From contig NEEC01000018.1 of NCBI GenBank assembly GCA_002189035.1, positions 496,001 through 560,000 of the forward strand: DNA of 64,000 nucleotides, in the 5' to 3' direction. The DNA comes from Utricularia gibba (taxonomy: Eukaryota; Streptophyta; Magnoliopsida; Lamiales; Lentibulariaceae). Shown in pieces: positions 22,147 to 33,746 of this stretch. The position numbers and the translations under genes are program-made. Numbering within the stretch: the stretch's first letter is position 1; each line of letters starts with the position of its first letter. The notes beneath the pieces were generated by a model that saw only the letters and a list, made by a program, of their open reading frames with translations, ran no database searches and had not been told where the DNA came from.

Positions 22147-24177
22147 ATGCCTTCTTCCTCGAGAATCAGAAGCACCTATACTCACACCCGAGGCATCAGC
22201 TTCAGCATTTCTCGAGTGAATCCTTCGGCATTCTCAATCCTGCCTAACAGAAGAAAGCCCAAGGCAGCGTCTCCTTCTTGTGGTTGGAAAACGACTCACA
22301 GGTTCGTGCTTTCAAATCCTACGCTCTCACTCCTCGAATCCAAATGCACGTCTATGTTCCACTTGAAGCAGCTGCAATCTCAAATGATCGTATCTGGGCT
22401 TGCTGCTGATGGCTTGGCTTACAGTCGATTGATAGCTTTTTCTGCACTTTCTCCAACGGGCGATCTTGATTACTCCAAGAGGTTACTGTTTGCAATGCAG
22501 AATCCAAACGTTTTCTCTTGGAACATAGCGATAAGAGGTTTGAGTGAGAGCCGGAGTCCGTGGGAAGCTTTGATTTTGTATAAAAAGATGCTGGTTCTCG
22601 TCAGTTTAAGGCCTGATCATTACACATTTCCTCTACTGTTGAAGATTTGTACCAACTTTTCGTTTTTTTACATGGGGCATGAGATTCTTGGACATGTGTT
22701 GAAGATGAATCATGAAAGGGACACATACGTGCACAATTCCTTGATTCATTTTTTGGTTTGTTGCGGAGAGTTGGAGGCTGCACAGCAACTGTTCGATAGA
22801 AGTTCTGACAGAGACCTTGTTTCATGGAACTCTTTAATTAATGGGTATGTAAGGAGTGGAAGAGCAAATGAAGCTCTGACGCTATACAGGGAATTGGAGA
22901 TGGATGGCGGAGTTGAACCAGACGAGGTAACGATGATCGGAGTTGTCACAGCATGCACACAACTACAGGATCTGGCCCTTGGCTATGAATTTCACGTTTA
23001 CTTTGAGAAACTTGGACTGAAGATGTCCACTCGTCTGATTAATGCACTTCTGTACATGTATGTTAAATGTGGGGCACTAGAACAAGCTAAAGCCCTGTTT
23101 GAGCAAATGAAGGAGAAGAGTGTGGTGAGCTGGACAACCATGATTGTGGGGTATGCAAAATACGGGCATTTGGACGTTGCTCGGAGACTGTTCGACATGA
23201 TGCCTGAGAAGGATGTCGTACCTTGGAATGCACTAATAAGTGCTTACGTCCAAAGTCAGCGTGGAAAAGATGCATTATCACTGTTCCATGAGATGCAGGG
23301 GATGAACGTTGAGCCTGATGAGGTGACGATGACGAGCTGCTTATCAGCCTGTGCCCAGCTCGGGGCGCTCGATTTGGGGATTTGGATACACAGATACATT
23401 GAGAAACACACGCTGTCTTTGACTGTTGTTGTGGGAACAGCGCTGGTCGATATGTACGCCAAATGTGGCAACATCCAGAAGGCACTTCAAGTTTTTCATG
23501 AGATACCCGGGAGAAATGCACTGACGTACACTGCACTCATCGGTGGTCTGGCCCTTCACGGGGACGCCAAGGATGCGCTGTCCTTCTTCTTTGAGATGGT
23601 TAGTTTCGGTTTGATCCCAGACGAAGTGACATTTCTTGGAGTTCTGTCCGCTTGCTGCCATGGAGGCTTAGTCGACGATGGCCGGAGATTGTTCTCTCAA
23701 ATGAGCTCCGAGTATGGCATCCGCCCCCAAATCAAGCACTACTCCTGCATGGTTGATCTTCTCGGAAGGGCTGGTCTTCTCCAGGAGGCTGTGGATCTCG
23801 TTGAGAGTATGCCTATGGAGGCAGACGCAGCTGTTTGGGGAGCCTTGTTCTTTGCCTGTCGAATGCATCGGAATGTCGAGGTGGGCGAGAGGGCTGCACG
23901 TAAGCTGCTGGAGTTAGATCCTGGTGACAGTGGGATATACGTTCTGCTGTCGAATATGTACGTAGAAGCAAATCAACGACACAGGGCGGTGGAGGTGAGG
24001 AAGATGATGAGGGAAAGGAAAGTGGACAAGACTCCTGGTTGCAGCTCCATTGAGGTGAATGGGAAGCTGTATGAATTCACAGTACGAGATAAGTTCCACA
24101 TTCAATCCGAGGAGATACTCAGGTGTTTGGCCGTCTTGTCATCACAAATCGAGCTCATCGAATCTGGTCAAGAATGA
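22147..24177 (+). CDS. SLO1: PLS/E-class pentatricopeptide repeat protein, SLO1-like mitochondrial RNA-editing factor, 676 aa
   Basis: Intronless. N-terminus rich in Ser/Arg without acids (about 1-45) fits organelle import. Then a run of PPR motifs of alternating P, L and S type, for example VHNSLIHFLVCCGELEAAQQLF, VVSWTTMIVGYAKYGHLDVARRLF and VVGTALVDMYAKCGNIQKALQVF (shortened here to their start and end in sense), followed by an E domain (ADAAVWGALFFACRMH, DPGDSGIYVLLSNMY) and an E+ stretch (GCSSIEVNGKLYEF). It ends soon after, with no DYW deaminase domain, so editing would need a DYW partner in trans. Length and order match Arabidopsis SLO1, which edits nad4 and nad9 transcripts; orthology is inferred from recalled similarity along the whole protein. 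Confidence 0.85.
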   Translation: MPSSSRIRSTYTHTRGISFSISRVNPSAFSILPNRRKPKAASPSCGWKTTHRFVLSNPTLSLLESKCTSMFHLKQLQSQMIVSGLAADGLAYSRLIAFSALSPTGDLDYSKRLLFAMQNPNVFSWNIAIRGLSESRSPWEALILYKKMLVLVSLRPDHYTFPLLLKICTNFSFFYMGHEILGHVLKMNHERDTYVHNSLIHFLVCCGELEAAQQLFDRSSDRDLVSWNSLINGYVRSGRANEALTLYRELEMDGGVEPDEVTMIGVVTACTQLQDLALGYEFHVYFEKLGLKMSTRLINALLYMYVKCGALEQAKALFEQMKEKSVVSWTTMIVGYAKYGHLDVARRLFDMMPEKDVVPWNALISAYVQSQRGKDALSLFHEMQGMNVEPDEVTMTSCLSACAQLGALDLGIWIHRYIEKHTLSLTVVVGTALVDMYAKCGNIQKALQVFHEIPGRNALTYTALIGGLALHGDAKDALSFFFEMVSFGLIPDEVTFLGVLSACCHGGLVDDGRRLFSQMSSEYGIRPQIKHYSCMVDLLGRAGLLQEAVDLVESMPMEADAAVWGALFFACRMHRNVEVGERAARKLLELDPGDSGIYVLLSNMYVEANQRHRAVEVRKMMRERKVDKTPGCSSIEVNGKLYEFTVRDKFHIQSEEILRCLAVLSSQIELIESGQE

Positions 24178-24482
24178 TGCATTATCTTCATGAAGGAAAC
24201 ATACGTACTTGAAGAGAGAGGGAAGCACTTGGCCATCAAGGACTTTTACGAAATAGTTCACAAGCAGCATACAACGGCTCCGACCCAAAATTGGTTTTGA
24301 GATCAGCAGTCCATAATGAGTCAGACACGGGCACTGAACAACAAGAATCCAAAAAATGTCTAGCTACTTCTCTCGATCTCTTGGAAATCATAATTCACAT
24401 ATGCTTGCATGAAGTTTACGAGCAGTTTAATGGAAGGTAATACCTTGATGGATGTAGATGCAAGATTATGTGCCATCGAATG

Positions 24483-27143
24483 CTAATTCCTTGACTTCTT
24501 CCGTGATTTCGATGACTTGGAGTTTCCAGATGTGCTTGCAGTTTGAGAGGGAGCGGTGGAGCTGCTAGCAGCTTGGTTGCTAGACTTGGAATTGACATGA
24601 CCATCAACTTCCTTGGCAACTGCACCCTGAGAACCCCTGATTTGAGCAGCTCGTTTATCTTTCCTCTTTGGTCGATAACTCGATCTCTCCCGCTTTGGTA
24701 GCCATCTTTCTGGGTCGGCTGGAGGGCCAGGATTTGCAGGATTAAAGCCCTTTGGGTATCTGGGCTTTCTCTTCCTCTTCTTCCTTGTTTTCTCCTTACT
24801 CTTGTGTTCATATGCATCAGCAATGCTCGCGGTCGGACCATTCTCTGCATGCTTCGGGCCAAAGGTTTTCTCCAAATTCTCAACATCTATTTCCTTCAAT
24901 CCAGGGAGCGGTTTCAGCTGCTTCTCATAATATTCAGCCTTTTCAATATTTGAATGAGCAGCTGTCTGAACGAGACCTGCCAGTGCCTCAATGCTTCCAT
25001 GGGTTTTCACTAGAACTTCGTAGAGATGTGCAGCCTCATCTTTCTTCCCATGCCTGAGCTTAAAAGAAGCAGCTTCTTTCATGATAACACCAAGCTTACT
25101 GTCTTCTGTCATACCATCAGACAACCATCGTATTGACGCATCAAATGTAGACTCAGCGCCGGTAATATCTCCAGCATGTTCCTTCAAAGAGGCAATTGTT
25201 GCGACAGTTGCAGGCATGTGTTGAATATCTGGTATACCAAGGAGAGATTCAGCAGCTACTTGACGATGGCCTGCTGCAGCAGCAACCTGAGCCCTTGCAA
25301 GCAGGACAGTCCTGGACTTTTCAGGAAATTTATTTGCAAACTGCCACAAAACCTCCTCTGCTTTGTTGGCTTTATTTTCTCTTACATGCACCGCAGCTTG
25401 GAGGAGCACGGGTGTTACACTGTCTGGGAATAGAACAGGGAGGGCTGAAGCAAGTTCCCTAGCCTGTAGTTTTTATACGGATTAGTTTGATCTCATAAGC
25501 ATGCATTTATAATAACAGCAATGATATTTACCATATCAAGCTTATTAGAATGAAGCAGCAACAACAGCCGGTTAACATATATGGCTTCTCTTTGCTTTTT
25601 CGCTAACTTTAGGTCAAGGCCTCGAGTGAGTTGGAAAGCAAGAGGATCACCAACTTTCTCTATCAGCTTATCAAGTTTCCGCAAACCATCGGCAACATCC
25701 TTTGGACCTTTTACAGCTGTAAGGTTGGTGATAGCCACTGCAATCGACGGTTCATCAGCAAGATTTTTCTTGATGATATTGGAGTATGATTCAATAGCTT
25801 CTGGAGTATTTCCTAGTAGCTGGAGAATAGTGTATGGTATTAGTCTCTGAGGCTATGCAAGAAAACCACTAATCAACGCTAAATATTCTACTTACCTGCT
25901 GAACATAGGCCAATTGGACTGCTATTGGAGCCAGTTCAATCTCTATATCATCATCAGCAAAGTCCTCTTCCAAGAGTGTCTCCTGCCCAACTCTGAAAAA
26001 CTACTTATCATCAGTGGAAGCCAAAATTTTATAAAGATATCCTAATCCTACTGCTCCATTAACCAAATCCAGGACTGTTTCTAGGAAAAAATAAGTTCTA
26101 AGTCATGCAGAATTAATAAGAAAGAAACAATTTACAATCAGTTCTTCAACGAAGTTCAATGTCCTTTGTTCCATGATTTTGTAAGTGGATGACACTGAGA
26201 ATGAGATGACTTCTATTATTCTTTCAATTTACTTAGATTCAACAAACAATCCAATTGTAGGCATCTCTTATACTTAAAAAGGTGATAGATAAGAACGACT
26301 CGTGAAATTTGATATCACCTCCGAGCAGACAACAAGAGTTGCTCTGCATCTTTATACTTGCTCCTCTCTATCAATGAGCAAGCAACATTGTAGGCAAGTT
26401 CAAAACTACTAGTTGGTTTAACTCTCAGTGCATCAATCGTCCCCTGCACTTCAGAGGATCTGCCAGCAGATACCAAGGCAGCAACAAGATTTATTTCTAA
26501 GGATTCTATCTTCAACTTCTGAAGATTTTGGTACACATGCAGTGATTCATCAATTTTCCCCAAACGATATAATATCTGCGACTGTAATAACATGCTTGAA
26601 GATTTTCCATCATGCCCCCTTAGCAATTCCAGAGCTTCATCCAACTGATTCCGCCTGTACAAGCAGTATGCCTATACTCACCAATAACACCGGCCCCGAG
26701 ATTAACAATGCAAATAAGCATAAAATCCAATAAACCAAAACGCCGCATCTATGAGACTTTATATAGCAAACGAACTACGCTCACAGTGTAAAAGCTGAAA
26801 TCAACAGAAGATATCTTGGCGAAGTCTTGAATAGCATTTAAAGCTCCATTGAAATCGTCATTCTTGAGCAATGCCACAATCTTACATCTCATAGCGTCCT
26901 CATCTCCCAGAGCGATCGAGAGAACTGAATTCCCACGAAATCAAATTTAGAGCACAGAAAACGGATACGACGTAACAAATTTAGCTTACTTTGATCTGAT
27001 ACTTTAACGGCTAGGCCAAGCTCAGATCGCTGGATGTGACGATTAAGCGTCGTGAAGAGCTCATCCATAGAGAGCGCCGGCGACGCCGGCGACGACGCCG
27101 CCGGCATCGGCTTCTTCGCCTTTTCTTTAGCCTTCGGCGCCAT
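24483..27143 (-). CDS. SRP72: Signal recognition particle subunit SRP72, 670 aa
   Basis: Cytosolic SRP component that binds 7S RNA with SRP68 and helps target secretory ribosomes to the ER. Exons in transcript order: 27143-26990, 26924-26785, 26671-26319, 25992-25896, 25819-25532, 25463-24483; phases fit and the sum is 671 codons. Start: MAPKAKEKAKK at the ATG 27143. The middle is TPR-like helices (for example AYCLYRRNQLDEALELL). The C-terminal RNA-binding part is diagnostic: a basic run RKKRKRKPRYPKGFNPANPG, then PPADPERWLPKRERSSYRPK and KDKRAAQIRGSQG, followed by a Ser/Lys-rich tail. Complete. The 3' end faces the SLO1-like gene tail to tail, about 300 bp apart. Upstream TGGGCC-type elements suit a constitutive gene. 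Confidence 0.93.
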
Positions 27144-27231
27144 CAATCCGTAAGCTTAGCCTTGACAAGGTTAAAATGAAAGGCCCTTAAAACTCGGTCC
27201 GAGATTCAATGGGTATTCTGAGACCTCAGAA

Positions 27232-27257
27232 AGCCCAATACACATTAACTGGGCCCA
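27232..27257 (-). promoter_or_regulatory. Site II (TGGGCY) elements upstream of SRP72
   Basis: AGCCCA at 27232-27237 (TGGGCT on minus) and palindromic TGGGCCCA at 27250-27257, about 90-115 bases before the start codon. Such pairs bind TCP factors in promoters of growth-related housekeeping genes. Confidence 0.5.
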
Positions 27258-27996
27258 TTTAAACACGTTTTGTTTTGTTTTGTTTTTTTTTTATTTACAT
27301 GTATTTCTGTTTAGTATTTTGGGGGTTAGTAAGGAGGATTCTCCCAGAAACTTTACCTCTACAGTCCACAGGGACCAAAGTAGTAGGGTTGTCTGTGAAA
27401 AATTAACTATTATTCCCGACTATTGAATTTTAGTCATGGTAATTTCTAGGATATTAAATATTTATTTATTTTTTTATCAGTATCTAAATATTCAACTAAT
27501 TACTAGTGTAAATAAATGAGGTGGCGTTTGCTTTTATTTTTTAAAAGATTTCTGACCAAAAAAATTTTGATTCACAAATGGTTTTTACTCTTTAATCAAT
27601 TTTTTCAAATTTATTTTGCCATCTGCAAAATTTTTAAAAAATTATTGACTTGAACCAACTAATTAAAAATCATATGCTAATCAACTAGGCCATCAAACTT
27701 TCATGTTTCAACATAACAGATTCAAAACAAGCTTCGAAATCCTAAAGCAAATGATGGCTTTATACAAAGTTCCCTTCTAACATATATCCTATTATGTATT
27801 GAATACATATTTAATATAGAAAAAATATGGAATATTTCACGACATTTACTCTTCGATCATTTCAACTTGGAAGTGAGGGATGCAGAGTCGCATGCCATGG
27901 GCCAAAAGTCAATAACACTTAGTCATTTGAGACCAATAGGCGCCGGGAATGCTCCTGGGAGTTGAAGCAGAGCAGCAACTAAAGCATTCAAATAAC
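27258..27996. other. AT-rich spacer between SRP72 and the CCR-like pseudogene
   Basis: No coding signal; contains T-rich runs and presumably the 3' flank of the minus-strand CCR-like locus. Confidence 0.5.
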
Positions 27997-28705
27997 TCAG
28001 GAGAAATTAACGAAGTTCTTCTCCTTGAGGCTGTCAACAGTTTCCTTGATTCCCTGCTCAAGTGGGGTGAATTCAACTCCGAGGGATAATGCTCTTTGTT
28101 TTGAAACCTGGTAATTTGGCACCAAGGGCTGGCCCTCGTCGGTGCATCTGTCGAAGGCAGTTCCCAAAAGACAAACAAACACATGAACTCATGACAGCGA
28201 AGGCAATGCCACTCTCTAGCTACTACTAGGAGCGAATTTCAGAAGCTCACTTTTCAGCAAGTCTCAGAGAAGGATAGTTGTGGGATATTATTTTCACGAT
28301 CTCGGACATGTGAGCCACCCTATCCACTAAGCAGTATCTTCCACTGGCACAAGGATTCTCCAAGGCTAGAATATGAGCATTTGCAACGTCCTTAACATTC
28401 ACCCACCCAAAAGTAGAATTTGGGTATGTATCTGCACCTGCTTATGCAAACAAAGATCAAGATTTCCTTATAAAATATTGAAAAGTCGAGAACGAGGGGG
28501 TATTGTAGGGTTTCATTAGTATTTCCGATCATGAACTCTAGAAAGCCAACCGATCAAGTTCAATATTGCGGCAGAACTCGTGTTTAGAGAAGGCTGCAGC
28601 ATTGGACCGATGACCATCCGGGGGTTTATAGCAACCAAGCCAATGCTCTTTTCCTTTGCAAGTTTCCATGCAGCTTCTTCAGCAAGTGTCTTTGAAAGCA
28701 CATAC

Positions 28706-28923
28706 TAAACAAGTAAATAAAGAATCGCGAGAGGAAGATGAGCACAGTAAAATATTTCCGTAAAAAATCAGCTCTATGCATAAAAAAAAACAGCAGTCTA
28801 CAAAGCTTATTTCAAGAAGACTAAAAACCAAAACACACGCAAAGAATGTGGGTATCCCACACGAAACCTCCTCTGCACATCAGCAGGTTTAGCCCAGCTA
28901 TTTCATAATAACGTTCCTCTTTA
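28706..28923 (-). repeat. 3' LTR of the copia element in the CCR-like gene
   Basis: 218 bp; pairs with 33517-33746. Lacks the 12-bp 'gcttttctgcac' block present in the other LTR. Confidence 0.95.
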
Positions 28924-28949
28924 CTCCCTCCTCAAGCTGGGGAGGACAA

Positions 28950-31900
28950 GGTCGTAGCCCAAGCTTGCCGATGATAGTAAAAAACGGTAGAGAATCTAAT
29001 GCCTTAGTGAAGACATCAGCAAGTTGCTGTTTAGAAGGCGTGTAGATGGGTAAAAGAAATCCAAGCTTGAATTGATCCCGAACGACGTGGCAATCGATTT
29101 CTATGTGCTTCGTCCGTTCGTGGAAAACAGGATTTGCGGTAATGTGAATTGCAGACTGGTTATCACAGTGCAAGGGAATAGGGAGAACGAAAGGTTCACC
29201 AAGTGACTGCAAGAGATAAGAGATCCACAAAAGTTCCAAAGTAGTAACCCCATGCTGTGATACTCCGCCTCTGCGGAGGAGCGGGAGACCAAGCTTTGTT
29301 TCTTGGTCTTCCAGGAGATTAGACATCCACCAAAGAAGATGCAAAAACTTGTAACAGAGTGCCGAGTTGTAACACATGCTCCCCAATCAGCATCACAATA
29401 AGCAGTGAGAGAGGAGGGGGAGCCATAAGGATATAGAAGGCCCATGTCAATTGAACCAGAAAGATAACTCAATAAGCGTTTCAGAGCGATCCAATATTCA
29501 GACCCCGGACAATGAACATACTGAGATAGCTGCTGCACCACAAAGGTAAGATCAAGCCTTGTAAAATTCAAGTAAAGTAGTCGGCCGACTAACCCACGAT
29601 ATTTCTCAACACAGATGGGATTAGAAACGGTATTGGCCAAGAACTTAAAACTCCATGGCATGGGAGTGACCACACGAGGAGATAAATCAGCACTCAAAGG
29701 CTGAAGAATATCTGAAATATACCGTCGCTAAGATAAGAAAAGCCCATTAGCAGTTCGTGTGAGCTCAATCCCTAAGAAAAAAGTAGCGTCGCCAAGATCC
29801 TTGATAGTGAATTTGGCATGCAGATCTGTTTTAAGCTGGGTAATGGCATCCAAGGATGAGCCCCTAAGAAGGATGTCATCCACTTAAATCAGAACGACGA
29901 GAACAGATATCGCATCCCGCCACACAAATAGGCAAGTGTCCGAGGGGCATTGAGAGAAACCCAAGCTTACCAGAAATCGACTAATTTCAAGGTTCCACTG
30001 ACGCGAGGCTTGCTTAAGCCCGTATAAGGATTTACGCAGCAGGCAGACGTCTCCCTCCTTGCACCCATATCCTTCTGGAGGGTGCATTTAGATCTCTTTG
30101 TCCAGGAATCCATGAAGGAAGGCGTTGTTAACATCAATTTGATGCAGAAACCATGAATGCTTCGCAGTAAGTGCCAACAACAAGCGAATGGAAGTAGCCT
30201 TAGCAACCGGTGCAAAGCTGTCATGGTAATCCACCCCTTCCACTTGTGTGTAACCTTTGGCTACCAAGCATGCCTTGAACCGATCAAGACGCCCATCAGA
30301 TAATCGCTTGATTTTGTAAACCCATTTGCAACCGATGGCACGCTTACCCTTTGGCAAAGGAACAACCCTCCATGTTTCGTTGTGCTCAAGAGCCTTAATC
30401 TCTTGAGACATAGCATCACACCAGTGGGGGAATCGTGATGCCTCTCTATATGTGCGAGGTTCAGAAAGGAGACACGGCTCTTCAGGGTCTCCCGCATCAA
30501 CCTGAAAAATGTGGTAGTCACGCAACCAGTCAGGTGAGATATGGCTCCTTTGACTTCGCCTAAGTCTCGGATCAGGAGAAGGCACCAAACACGGCGAGGA
30601 GTGGTGTGTCCCACCGGACAGAGGGGGAGCATGTGTATTAATGATGGGGTGCTCTGAATGATTAGACCCGTCAGGGAGAGAAGCATCAAGCACATCGCTA
30701 GGTGCATCCCTCATAGCATCATGCATACTAGATAGGGACTCAGGCGGCATAGCAGCAACTGGGACCTCTGGGTCATCATTATCAGGAAACACTAATGGCA
30801 ATAAAACATCATGAGAGTCCAGATCGTGAATAACACTCTTCATCGGAAATACTCCTTCATAAAATTTGATGTCGCGAGAAATGAACATTGTATGCGTCTC
30901 CAGATCATAGAGCTTATACCCCTTATGATCCATGGGGTATCCGATGAAAATGCATTTGCGTGCCCAACAAGCTTATCGCCCCGAGAATCCAAATTTGCTG
31001 CAAAAGCCAAACAACCAAATATCCACATATGAGCTAGTGCTAGGGGTTGGTGCATAAGAACTTCAAAAGGAGTCGCCCAATCAAGCACGGAGGATGGCAT
31101 GCGATTTATAATGTAAGTTGCAGTGAGAAGAGCTTCACCCCAAAAATTCTTCGGTACCCCTGATTGAAACATTAATGCTCGCGTAACCTCCAAGAGGTGG
31201 CGATGCTTCCGTTCAACTCTGGCGTTCTGCTGTGGCCGCTAAGTGCATGAATATTGATGGCAAATCCCCTTCTCACAAATTCTGCAAGGCAGAGCTCATA
31301 AACTCTCCTCCTTTATCCGTGCGAAGATGCTTAGTAGTTAGGCGAAAATGATTTTCTGCATACGCAAGAAAGGCTTGTATGTAACTGCCAATCCCATCTT
31401 ATCGCACAATAAGAAAGTCCATGTAGTGCGGGTATGATCATCCACAATGGTGAGGAAGTATCGCATTCCATTAAAGGTGGTAAGTTCATACGGCCCCCAT
31501 AAATCACAGTGGAGCAGGTGGAACGCATGTGGCGCACGGGAAGTGCTCAAAGGGAAGGGGACTTTCTGAAATTGAGCATATTCGCAGACATCACAAGGAA
31601 CACCAGATAAGCCACATGGAACATGCATATACTGAGATTTAGAATTTGAAATGTGCCCAAGGCGGCAGTGCCATAGAAGACGTTTATCACCACTATGCAA
31701 GGCATCAACAAAGAAACACATAGAAGGTAATACCACATTAACAAGACTATTGCGGATAACAGGTTTGTGGGCTACTGCAGCATATGCCGAAATTACACTT
31801 GATTGGAACGACCTCTTGTCCACCACATAGAGGCCATCTCGCACACGACCAACCCCTAGGACCTCATGGGTATCCGGGTCTTGCAGCAAGCAATGGTGAC

Positions 31901-32468
31901 TAGAAAACACAACATTGATTCCAACATCATCTGCAAGCCTCTTGACAGATAGCAAGTTGTACTTAAAACCAGGCAAATACAGGACATTCTGTAGTTTAAT
32001 CCGCCTAGTTAATGGTATGCTACCCATATGACTCACCAGGACAAACTGTCCATTAGGTAGAGTCACTTGTAAGTGAGCTACCTGCTTCATGCCCTCAAAA
32101 CTGATGGTGGAACAACTAATATGGGTAGTGGCTCCAGAATCAATAATCCACTCACATGGGTTACATACAAAGCATGCAGATGCAGTGTTCATGAATCCTA
32201 ACACCATGGGTGACGTACCTGAGAATTCCAGTTTGGACAGATTGATTGATGGAGAAGATGGCATGTGACCTCCAGGGTTTTCCCTTGAGGTAGAAGGTGG
32301 AATGCTACCCATCAACTTTGTCAATTCTCGCTGAATGACCTGTAAAGGATCAGTGGAGTATGAGATATTAGAAGCGTATGAGAGAGACTCATCCAAAGGG
32401 GTCTCAACACAATGCACAGCAGGTCGATAAGAATTATAAGACACAGGCTGACGAGGTGCCAACGGCAC
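28950..32468 (-). pseudogene. pol of the copia element (protease, integrase, reverse transcriptase, RNase H), broken
   Basis: Fragments in several frames: protease WIIDSGATTHIS (Asp codon near 32140); pre-integrase LLWHCRLGHIS and CDVCEYAQ; integrase HCDLWGPYE with FLTIVDDHTRTTW, frame lost near 31340 and regained at 31193 (NFWGEALLTATYIINRMPS); reverse transcriptase NETWRVVPLPKGKRAIGCKWV, VDYHDSFAPVAK, DVNNAFLHG; RNase H YCDADWGACVTTRHS and SWKTKKQSLVSRSSAEAEYH, then HCDNQSAIHIT and RTKHIEIDCH in another frame. Three point stops are clear: TAA at 30090-30088 in place of Tyr of the EIYMHPPEGY motif, TAA at 29886-29884 in place of Tyr of the catalytic YVDD box, and TAG near 29728 after GLFLS. 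No functional polymerase can be made. Confidence 0.9.
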
Positions 32469-32641
32469 TTGTTGATACTGATTCCAAGGGGGCGAGACTG
32501 CTCATAATGAGGTGATTGTGATTTCACATCTTGGGAATCATATTTACCCCCTTTTTTGCGCCACCAAGGGGAGGTTCTTTGACCGTGAAGCAATTGTCAG
32601 ATAGATGACCCTGCTTATTACAAATGGTACAGAACCTGTTA

Positions 32642-33466
32642 TCACGACGCTGTCCCAGGGTTGGGCTCTCGAATGGACTTAATCATCATGGCTGAGTTGG
32701 TGTGGATATTCACCACCTCAGATGTCCTTCGACACATCTGTTGCTCAACATTCAAGAGGGCCCCATATGCCTTGGACACTGTCATGGATTCATCCATGGC
32801 TAGTATCTGATTACGAATCCCATCAAATTTCGGGTGGAGACCCAGCAGAAATTGAGTGAGCTTAGTTGATCCAAAGAATCTGTCGGCATTTACTGGTATA
32901 TTGCACTTATGACATTTAACCTCTGGAAACAGAGCATCTAATTCTTTCCATAGAGCATTTAATTTGGTATAATAATGTGCGATACTCATATCGCCTTGTT
33001 TCAAGGAGTATAATTCAGACTGAATGTGGTATAGCATGTTACTATTAACCTGGCCATAGTGCGCTTCCAAAGTCTTCCATAACTCGTGCGAACTAGAGCA
33101 CCTAGTGAAACTTCCCACCAAATCCTTTGAGACAGAATTTAGGATCCAAGACATGAGCATATAATCATTTTGGAGCCAAAGACCATAGGAAGGGTCGGTG
33201 ATCGAAGGCTTGGGCACCTCGCCAAGAATGAAGCCAAGTTTATTTTTAGCTCCCAGGGCAAGGCGGACTCCTCGTCGCCAATCGAAATAATTCTGTGTAT
33301 TCAGAAGTTCGCTTACGAGGGAATCATTCAGATGGTCGGAGCCACTAAGGTGTAGTGGGTCCGCACGATCCAAATCGCCATCTGTGAATGCTGCTACCAT
33401 CGAAGTTCGTCCAGAGCGCAGTGGTTCTTCAGAGGATCGATCAGTCGTCGTAGCAAAGGTTGACAT
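32642..33466 (-). pseudogene. gag of the copia element
   Basis: Starts MSTFATTTDRSSEE. Contains the retroelement Gag signature: LVSELLNTQNYFDWRRGVRLAL, GAKNKLGFILGEVPKP, LWKTLEAHYGQ, LYSLKQGDMSIAHYY and KLTQFLLGLHPKFDGIRNQIL. Structural capsid protein. A stop follows PGTAS; the CCHC zinc knuckle (CTICNKQGHLSDNC, 32631-32590) lies just beyond in another frame, so gag is separated from it by a frameshift. Confidence 0.88.
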
Positions 33467-33516
33467 GATGAGATGCGAGCTGGTAGATGCGCGATTCCTC
33501 CACACTCACCGCACCA

Positions 33517-33746
33517 TAAACAAGTAAATAAAGAATCGCGAGAGGAAGATGAGTGCAGTAAAATATTTCCGTAAAAAATCAGCTCTATGCATAAAAAAAA
33601 ACAACAGTCTACAAGGCTTATTTCAAGAAGACTAAAAACCAAAAGACATGCAAAGAACGTGGGTATTCCACACGAAACCTCCTCTGCACGCTTTTCTGCA
33701 CATCAGCAGGTTTAGCCCAGCTATTTCATAATAACGTTCCTCTTTA
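33517..33746 (-). repeat. 5' LTR of the copia element in the CCR-like gene
   Basis: 230 bp; the extra 12 bp near 33690 is a local duplication around 'ctgcac'. Its outer end abuts the GTATG target copy. Confidence 0.95.

Larger units (their letters stand above)
28706..33746 (-). mobile_element. Ty1/copia LTR retrotransposon, full length but inactivated, 5,041 bp
   Basis: Two LTRs in direct orientation flank gag-pol read on the minus strand, and GTATG target duplications (plus-strand catac) sit at 28701-28705 and 33747-33751. LTR ends are 5'-TAAA...TTTA-3', not TG...CA. Internal order: gag, CCHC knuckle, protease (DSGA), GAG-pre-integrase and integrase, reverse transcriptase, RNase H, then a purine tract GAGGAGGGAG before the 3' LTR. 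This copia-type order (integrase before RT) fixes the superfamily. The leader after the 5' LTR begins TGGTGCGGTGAG, not the usual initiator-Met complement. Frameshifts and stops in pol make it non-autonomous now. LTRs differ at about 8 of 218 aligned bases plus one 12-bp indel, so insertion is young in evolutionary terms. Confidence 0.95.

Noticed and set aside
22601-24105. Minus-strand frames across the PPR gene
   Set aside because: Shadows of the repeat protein; no independent motif.
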